Assembly: GCA_036844765.1 (NCBI GenBank)
Contig: DAIUFE010000053.1
Coordinates: 1-10,435 of the forward strand
Direction of reading: 5' to 3'
DNA: 10,435 nucleotides
Source: Thermocaproicibacter sp036844765
Lineage (GTDB): Bacteria; Bacillota; Clostridia; Oscillospirales; Acutalibacteraceae
Position 1 is the stretch's first letter; the number at the start of each line of letters is the position of its first letter. A model generated the notes under the pieces. The model searched no databases. It saw only the letters and a program-made list of their open reading frames with translations, and was not told the origin of the DNA. Of the stretch, positions 6,252-10,435 are shown piece by piece. The position numbers were made by a program, and so were the translations under genes.

Positions 6252-6553
6252 ACTGGGGCGGGCTCGTGATCGGGGTGACCGCCTTTCTCATCATCGGCCT
6301 GCTGCACCCGGTGGTGATCCGGGCGGAATACTACATCGGAAAGGGAGTCTGGCCGCTTTTTCTGGCCGGCGGCCTCGCCTGCGCGGCCGCCTCCGCGCTG
6401 ATCCGCCCCCTGGTCCCTTCGGCGCTGCTGGCGGTCCTGGGCTTCTCGCTCCTGTGGAGCATCCGGGAGCTGTTCGAGCAGGAGGAGCGGGTGAAAAAGG
6501 GCTGGTTCCCGAAAAATCCCCATCCGAAGCTGCTGGAGAAGCGCCGCCCGTAG
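6248..6553 (+). CDS. DUF4491 family small membrane protein
   Basis: The 101-residue protein has three predicted membrane helices (about 4-24, 34-52 and 56-73) and a charged cytoplasmic-looking tail. The blocks GLLHPVVIRAEYYIGKGVWP (17-36) and LWSIRELFEQEERVKKGWFP (69-88) are the pattern I recognise as DUF4491, found in Clostridia and Bacteroidetes; no function is established. Its ATG at 6248 overlaps the catalase stop as ATGA, indicating translational coupling, and no separate ribosome binding site is evident. Being last in the 6S-like/perR/catalase transcript suggests expression with the peroxide response, but whether it acts in it is unknown. A strong terminator follows 38 bases after its stop. 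Confidence 0.85.
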   Translation: MNWGGLVIGVTAFLIIGLLHPVVIRAEYYIGKGVWPLFLAGGLACAAASALIRPLVPSALLAVLGFSLLWSIRELFEQEERVKKGWFPKNPHPKLLEKRRP

Positions 6554-6590
6554 CCGCCGTCCCGCGGCCGGAAGGCTGCCCTGCGAAAGA

Positions 6591-6631
6591 AGAAGTTGGA
6601 ATTCGGCCCTGTGAGCCGGATTCCAACTTTT
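6591..6631 (+). terminator. Intrinsic terminator of the perR-katA-DUF4491 operon
   Basis: AAGTTGGAATTCGGC (6593-6607) pairs with GCCGGATTCCAACTT (6615-6629) around the loop CCTGTGA. The 15-bp stem has one T-G pair and extends to 17 bp with flanking A-T and G-T pairs. A short T-run (6628-6631) follows. Because the stem is A-rich on its left arm and T-rich on its right, it could also act from the minus strand. Confidence 0.8.
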
Positions 6632-6644
6632 GCGTCTTCGGGTC

Positions 6645-6711
6645 CGCCGCCTTTTTCAAAAGGCGGCGCGAAAACTTCTTCGCGCGCCGTCCGGAAGAGA
6701 CGGACGGCGCG
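6645..6711. repeat. Cluster of three perfect hairpins
   Basis: Three inverted repeats follow each other nearly without gaps. CGCCGCCTTTT (6645-6655) pairs with AAAAGGCGGCG (6658-6668) around a two-base spacer. GCGCGAA (6666-6672) pairs with TTCGCGC (6679-6685). CGCGCCGTCCG (6683-6693) pairs with CGGACGGCGCG (6701-6711) around GAAGAGA. Their ends share bases, so neighbouring hairpins compete. No coding sequence is supported here. They resemble dispersed palindromic elements rather than a single terminator. Confidence 0.7.
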
Positions 6712-6732
6712 GGGATCGAAATGGGGAAATCT

Positions 6733-6903
6733 GCGGGAGCAACCTGATACCGTCCCGCCGAATCAAGCCTTCGGTTGATACCCTGCCGCACGGCGGGCCG
6801 AGCCGGGCTTCGCCCGCGGGAGCTGCCCCGAACCGTCCCGCCGAACCGGGCTTTCGGTTAATGCCGTGCCGCGCGGCGGGCCGAAACCGGCTTTGCCGGC
6901 ATG
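6733..6903. repeat. Two imperfect 83-bp tandem repeats with internal palindromes
   Basis: Copy 1 (6733-6815) and copy 2 (6816 to about 6903) line up at a constant offset of 83 bases: GCGGGAGC at 6733 and 6816, CCGTCCCGCCGAA at 6750 and 6833, TTCGGTT at 6770 and 6853, CGGCGGGCCGA at 6791 and 6874. Each copy contains CCCGCCG/CGGCGGG arms (6754-6760 with 6791-6797 in copy 1) enclosing a smaller hairpin, then a second hairpin (CGGGC-TTC-GCCCG in copy 1; CCGGC-TTT-GCCGG in copy 2). Some differences between copies are compensatory: the inner stem is ATCAA/TTGAT in copy 1 and AACCG/CGGTT in copy 2. Together with the hairpin cluster this fills most of the 520-base gene-free interval 6554-7073. Confidence 0.8.
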
Positions 6904-6970
6904 GCAATATTCCATAAAAATACATTGGAAGAATTGGATTCTGAAGAGGATAAAAAACCGGCGCGGCGGA

Positions 6971-6999
6971 TTGTATTGGTTGTAAAAACAGGCTATAAT
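6971..6999 (+). promoter_or_regulatory. Sigma-A promoter of the EF-G paralogue
   Basis: TTGTAT (6971-6976), a 17-base spacer and a perfect TATAAT (6994-6999) stand in an AT-rich stretch directly after the repeats. Transcription would begin at about 7006, giving a leader of about 68 bases that includes AAAGGAG at 7058-7064. Confidence 0.65.
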
Positions 7000-7073
7000 A
7001 ATCTAAAAACAGGTTGAACTATTGTATGATTTTATATCATCTTCCTCTTCAACCCTGAAAGGAGCTGTTTTGA

Positions 7074-9146
7074 TTGAAGGAGTACCAGGCCGATCGAATC
7101 ATCAACGTCGCGCTGGCGGGGCACGGCGGTTCCGGCAAGACCAGCCTTGCGGAGGCGATGCTCTACCTTTCCGGCGCGACGGGCAGGCTGGGCAGGGTCG
7201 GGGACGGCACGACCGTCTGCGATTTCGACCCCGAAGAGATCCGGAGGAGGGCGTCGGTGTCGATGTCGGCGGCTCCTTTCGAGTGGAAGGACCACAAGAT
7301 CAACCTGCTGGACGCGCCGGGGCTGCTCGATTTCGCGGGCGGCGTGTGCGAGGCCATGCGCGCGGCCGATTCGGCGCTGATTGTGGTCTCCGGCCGGGAC
7401 GGCGTGGCCGTGGGGACGGAGAAGGCCGCGGCCGCGGCGGACGCGGGCGGCCTGTCGAAAATCTTCTTCGTGAACGGGCTGTGCGGCGAGGGCGCCGATT
7501 TCTATAAGGTGTTTGAGAATCTGAAGGCGTATTTCGGCCCGGCCGTCTGCCCCGTGGTGGTGCCGTACGTACGGGACGGCAAGGCCAGCGTCTATGTCAA
7601 CATGCTGGAGTACAAGGCGTACGAATACCGGGACGGCCGGGCGGAGGAAGTGAAGATGCCGGACATGGGCGCCCGGCTGGACGGCCTGCGCACCGCGATC
7701 TACGAGGCGGTGGCCGAGACGGACGACGCGATGTTCGAGAAATACTTTTCCGGCGGGCAGTTCACGCCGGAGGAGGTCATCGTCGGCATCAGCCGCGGCG
7801 TGAAGTCCGGCTCGGTGCTGCCCGTGTTCTGCGGCGACGCGCTGCTGCTCAACGGCGTCGACCAGCTGCTGAACGGCCTGATCTGGCTCGCGCCGCCGGC
7901 CTCCGACCGGAAGGAGACGGCGGAGGACGAAAACGGCGACCCCGTCGAGATCGCTCCGGACCCCTCGGCGGAGCCGGCAGCCGTCGTGTTCCGCACCGTG
8001 GCGGACCCGTTCATCGGCAGGCTTTCCTATCTCAAAGTCGCCGCGGGCAGGATCACAGGGGATTCGCAACTCGTCGACATGCGCACGGGCGAGACGCTGC
8101 GCGTCGGCAAGACGCTGTTCCTGCGCGGCAAAAAGCAGGAGGACGCCCCCGCGCTCGCGGCCGGGGACCTCGGCGCCGTGCCGAAGCTGCAGGGCGTCCG
8201 CACGGGCGACACGCTCTGCTCGCCCGCCCGCCGCGTGAAGCTGGAGGGCGTCGCGTACCCCGCCCCCGCCCTCTCGATGGCCGTGCTGCCCAGGAACCGG
8301 GGGGAGGAGGACAAGGCCGCGCAGGGCATCCTCCGCCTGCAGGAGGAAGACCCCACCATCGCGTTCCGGACCGACCGGGAGACGCACCAGATGATCCTTT
8401 CCGGCCTGGGGGAGCAGCACCTCGACGTGATCGCCGCGCGGCTTCAGAAGAAATTCGGCGTCGAGGTTACCCTCGGGCCCCCGCGCGTCGCGTACCGCGA
8501 GACCATCCGCAAAAAGGTGCAGGTCCAGGGCAAATACAAGAAGCAGACCGGCGGCCACGGCCAGTACGGCGACGTGTGGATCGAGTTCGAGCCCAGCGGG
8601 GGCGAGGGCATGGAGTTCGCCGAGCGCGTGGTGGGCGGCTCGGTGCCGAAGAACTTTTTCCCCGCCGTCGAGAAGGGCCTGCGCGAGTGCGTGGAGCGCG
8701 GCCCCCTCGCCGGCTACCCCGTGGTGGGCCTGCGCGCCACGCTGTACGACGGTTCGTACCATCCGGTGGATTCCTCCGAACAGTCGTTCCGCATGGCGGC
8801 GGCCCTCGCCTACCGCGCGGGGCTGCCGAAGGCCTCGCCCGTGCTGCTGGAGCCGATCGGCGTGCTGAAGTGCACGGTGCCGGACGCCAACATGGGCGAC
8901 GTGATGGGCGAGGTCAACAAGCGCCGGGGCCGCGTGCTGGGCATGGAGCAGGCGTCCCGCGGCACCCAGACCGTCGAGGCCGAGGTCCCCGAGGCCGAGA
9001 TGCACGATTTCAGCACCTTCCTGCGCCAGGTGACGCAGGGGCGCGGCAGCTTCACGCTCACCTTCGCCCGGTACGCGGAGGTGCCGGATGCGGTCGCGCA
9101 GAAGATCATCGCGGAATCGAGGGAAAGGGAAGTTTCCGGGCTGTGA
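7074..9146 (+). CDS. Elongation factor G paralogue (EF-G-2 type) with degenerate GTPase motifs
   Basis: The 690-residue protein has the full EF-G layout: G domain (about 1-270), domain II (about 300-390), III (about 400-475), IV (about 480-600) and V (about 600-680). EF-G moves tRNA and mRNA through the ribosome; paralogues often have other or unknown roles. Domain IV keeps GGHGQYGDV and the tip loop DGSYHPVDSSEQSF, and domain V keeps LEPIGVLKCTVPDANMGDVMGEVNKRRG. The P-loop is intact (GHGGSGKT, 16-23), but G3 is DAPGLLDF (80-87) instead of DTPGHVDF, losing the catalytic His. G4 is NGLC (134-137) instead of NKxD, and the G5 Ser-Ala is D255-A256. Guanine recognition and hydrolysis may be altered. 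The start is TTG 7074, nine bases after AAAGGAG. The gene has its own promoter and is followed 50 bases later by a DUF4830 gene. It is unlikely to be the cell's only EF-G. Confidence 0.9.
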   Translation: MKEYQADRIINVALAGHGGSGKTSLAEAMLYLSGATGRLGRVGDGTTVCDFDPEEIRRRASVSMSAAPFEWKDHKINLLDAPGLLDFAGGVCEAMRAADSALIVVSGRDGVAVGTEKAAAAADAGGLSKIFFVNGLCGEGADFYKVFENLKAYFGPAVCPVVVPYVRDGKASVYVNMLEYKAYEYRDGRAEEVKMPDMGARLDGLRTAIYEAVAETDDAMFEKYFSGGQFTPEEVIVGISRGVKSGSVLPVFCGDALLLNGVDQLLNGLIWLAPPASDRKETAEDENGDPVEIAPDPSAEPAAVVFRTVADPFIGRLSYLKVAAGRITGDSQLVDMRTGETLRVGKTLFLRGKKQEDAPALAAGDLGAVPKLQGVRTGDTLCSPARRVKLEGVAYPAPALSMAVLPRNRGEEDKAAQGILRLQEEDPTIAFRTDRETHQMILSGLGEQHLDVIAARLQKKFGVEVTLGPPRVAYRETIRKKVQVQGKYKKQTGGHGQYGDVWIEFEPSGGEGMEFAERVVGGSVPKNFFPAVEKGLRECVERGPLAGYPVVGLRATLYDGSYHPVDSSEQSFRMAAALAYRAGLPKASPVLLEPIGVLKCTVPDANMGDVMGEVNKRRGRVLGMEQASRGTQTVEAEVPEAEMHDFSTFLRQVTQGRGSFTLTFARYAEVPDAVAQKIIAESREREVSGL

Positions 9147-9196
9147 ATTTTTGCCGTTCCCCCGGCATATTTATTGCCAGAGGGGGCGGTTCTGTC

Positions 9197-9820
9197 ATGT
9201 TTGTGCTGTCGTTCAAACACAACCGGAAAAAGACCATCATTGTCCTGGCGGTACTGCTGGCGGCCGTGACGGGCGCGGTCGCCCTGGCGGCGGTGAGAAA
9301 CGCGGGGCCCCGCGCCGTGAGCGGCGGGAAGGAATATATTCTCGCCGCCGCGGACAACGACCAGCGGGTCGCGTTTTTCGGCCAGTTCGGCTGGAAGGTG
9401 AAAAGCGAGCCGGTCAGCGAGGGGGACGTGACGATCCCCGAGAAGTTCAACGACGTCTACACCGCCTACAACAATCTTCAGAAGGAGCAGGGCCTCGACC
9501 TGGAGCCCTACGCCGGCAGGACCTGCCGGCAGTGGGTCTATGAGATCACCAACTACCCGCAGCAGGAAACCATGCGGGGGACCCTCCTCGTCTACGACGG
9601 CCGGGTGATCGGCGGCGACCTGAGCACCCCCGCGCTGGACGGGTTCATGACGGGCTTCGACGGCCGCGACGAGAGCGACGACTACAGCGCGAACCAGCCC
9701 ACGCTCGCGCGCGACAACACGGGCGCGCTCGCCTCGCCGTCCTCGGCGGCGCCGGCCTCTTCCGAACCGAAGAAATCGGCCTCCTCCGCCGTCCCGGCGA
9801 ACGCCTGGCCGACGGACTGA
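9197..9820 (+). CDS. DUF4830 domain protein, membrane-anchored
   Basis: The 207-residue protein has a basic N-terminus (KHNRKK, 7-12), one hydrophobic segment (about 13-33) and an outward-facing domain at about 45-155. Features such as DNDQRVAFFGQFGWKVKSEP, VTIPEKFNDVYTAYNNLQ and LLVYDGRVIGGDLSTPALDG fit DUF4830 as I recall it, a clostridial family of unknown function. The C-terminal 40 or so residues are Ala/Ser/Pro/Lys-rich and look disordered. There is no lipobox Cys after the hydrophobic segment, so an uncleaved anchor or a standard signal peptide is likelier than a lipoprotein. ATG 9197 follows AGGGGG at 9181-9186 by 10 bases. The 50-base gap to the EF-G paralogue holds no convincing promoter or terminator, so it is probably co-transcribed with it. 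A longer frame reading in from within the EF-G gene is an out-of-frame shadow upstream of this start. Confidence 0.82.
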   Translation: MFVLSFKHNRKKTIIVLAVLLAAVTGAVALAAVRNAGPRAVSGGKEYILAAADNDQRVAFFGQFGWKVKSEPVSEGDVTIPEKFNDVYTAYNNLQKEQGLDLEPYAGRTCRQWVYEITNYPQQETMRGTLLVYDGRVIGGDLSTPALDGFMTGFDGRDESDDYSANQPTLARDNTGALASPSSAAPASSEPKKSASSAVPANAWPTD

Positions 9821-9880
9821 CCTCCCGCAGCCGAGGGGGGCCGGCCGCCCCGGGCCGGTGGGACAAGGATGCGGGGGAGC

Positions 9881-9949
9881 GCCGGCCGCGGTTCCCGGCG
9901 GCCCGGGACCGCCGTATTCCACGAAAATTTCGGCCGGCTTTTGTGTTTT
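9881..9949 (+). terminator. Compound terminator after the EF-G paralogue/DUF4830 unit
   Basis: GCCGGCCG (9881-9888) pairs perfectly with CGGCCGGC (9931-9938), followed by TTTTGTGTTTT. Inside lies another stem, GCGGTTCC with GGGACCGC (9888-9895 and 9905-9912, one G-T pair). Further G/C-rich palindromes occur at 9836-9857. The gap 9821-10121 holds this terminator, then an AT-rich promoter region and the leader of the ABC ATPase gene. Confidence 0.5.
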
Positions 9950-10016
9950 ATCGCAATTACATAAAGTGGTCAAATAAATTTTGGGTAAAAAGAGTCTGTA
10001 AAATCCGCGGGACTTC

Positions 10017-10025
10017 TGTTATGAT
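10017..10025 (+). promoter_or_regulatory. Extended -10 promoter of the ABC ATPase gene
   Basis: TGTTATGAT contains a TG-N extension before TATGAT (10020-10025), the extended -10 form that works with a poor -35 element. The -35 region 17 bases upstream (TGTAAA, 9997-10002) is a weak match. The start at about 10032 would give a leader of about 90 bases. No convincing CcpA cre site was found. Confidence 0.45.
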
Positions 10026-10121
10026 TAACGTGCGCTGTGCAAAGGCTTTTTACCGAAGCAGGGCCCGGCGGATGCGGGCGGCGATCGTGAAACTTCAAAA
10101 CGGATTTTCAGGAGGTATATT

Positions 10122-10435
10122 ATGGCAAGTGTGACGCTGAAAAATGTCAGTAAGGTTTACAACGGCGGCGTGAAAGCCGTGTCCGACTTTTCGCTGGAAA
10201 TCAAAGATAAGGAATTCGTCATTCTGGTCGGTCCCTCCGGCTGCGGCAAATCGACCACCCTGCGCATGATCGCCGGGCTCGAGGAGATCACGTCGGGCGA
10301 GCTTTACATCGGCGACACCCTGGCCAACGACGTCGCCCCGAAGGACCGCGATATCGCGATGGTGTTCCAGAACTACGCCCTGTACCCGCACATGACGGTG
10401 TACGACAACATGGCGTTCGGCCTGAAGCTGCGCAA
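10122..10435 (+). CDS. Sugar ABC transporter ATP-binding protein, MsmK/UgpC (CUT1) type (partial)
   Basis: The first 104 codons of an ABC ATPase are present; the rest lies beyond the window. The N-terminal MASVTLKNVSKVYNGGVKAV is characteristic of the MsmX/MsmK/UgpC/MalK group, ATPases energising carbohydrate importers and often shared among several permeases. Walker A is GPSGCGKST (37-45), and the Q-loop glutamine is Q83 in MVFQNYALYPHMTVYDNMAFGLK. LRMIAGLEEITSGEL and the APKDRDIAMVFQ stretch are also typical of the group. The signature motif, Walker B and the C-terminal regulatory OB-like domain are not visible. ATG 10122 has AGGAGG (10110-10115) six bases upstream. It has its own promoter and no adjacent permease in the window, as is common for the shared multi-sugar ATPase; that reading is an inference. 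Confidence 0.93.
   Translation, partial: MASVTLKNVSKVYNGGVKAVSDFSLEIKDKEFVILVGPSGCGKSTTLRMIAGLEEITSGELYIGDTLANDVAPKDRDIAMVFQNYALYPHMTVYDNMAFGLKLR

Noticed and set aside
6733..6903. CRISPR array or tRNA-like cluster
   Set aside because: There are only two long imperfect repeats with no unique spacers between them, and no tRNA arms or CCA end were found.
7032..9005. Long open frame on the minus strand across the EF-G paralogue (657 codons)
   Set aside because: The His/Arg/Ala/Gly-rich translation has no recognisable domain; it is an antisense shadow of a clear EF-G family gene.
7074..9146. TetM-type tetracycline ribosomal protection protein
   Set aside because: The overall motifs (DFDPEE block, HGQYGDV, YHPVDSSE) fit EF-G-2-type paralogues better than the Tet(M) group; phylogeny would decide.
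9943..10134. Small plus-strand open frame before the ABC ATPase gene (63 codons)
   Set aside because: It runs through the promoter and leader and lacks a ribosome binding site; the ATPase start at 10122 is well supported.

Overview
This GC-rich window most likely comes from a member of the Clostridia, probably the Oscillospirales. The pointers are strong AGGAGG-type ribosome binding sites, TTG and GTG starts, TTGACA/TATAAT promoters, DUF4491 and DUF4830 proteins, a Firmicutes-type 6S RNA fold and an MsmK/UgpC-like sugar ATPase. The taxonomy is inferred from gene content and is not certain.

Layout. (1) 1-940, minus strand: an ECF sigma factor gene, its likely autoregulated promoter, and the start of a translationally coupled two-helix membrane protein, a plausible anti-sigma partner. 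(2) 1205-2788, plus strand: a MotA/MotB-type proton-channel stator pair behind a hairpin-rich leader. It ends convergently against (3) 2847-3878, minus strand: a YbhN/UPF0104-type (LPG-synthase TM region) membrane protein. Two oppositely oriented terminators are packed between the two. (4) 4103-6631, plus strand: a strong sigma-A promoter drives a structured RNA that looks like 6S RNA. With no visible terminator, transcription can continue into a PerR-like Fur-family regulator, a clade-3 heme catalase and a small DUF4491 membrane protein, ending at a 17-bp hairpin terminator. (5) 6632-7073: a non-coding stretch with stacked perfect hairpins and two 83-bp imperfect tandem repeats, then a promoter. 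(6) 7074-9820: an EF-G paralogue with degenerate GTPase motifs, followed by a DUF4830 membrane-anchored protein and a compound terminator. (7) 10017-10435: the promoter and first 104 codons of an MsmK/UgpC-type sugar ABC transporter ATPase, cut by the window end.

The genes are mostly independent housekeeping or envelope modules. The most coherent unit is 6S-like RNA, perR, catalase and DUF4491, which looks like a peroxide-defence operon led by a growth-phase regulatory RNA. The points most worth checking are that fusion, the Asn at a metal-ligand position of PerR, the EF-G paralogue that lost the NKxD guanine-recognition motif, and the repeat/hairpin cluster at 6644-6903. No CRISPR array, transposase, tRNA or rRNA gene was seen.
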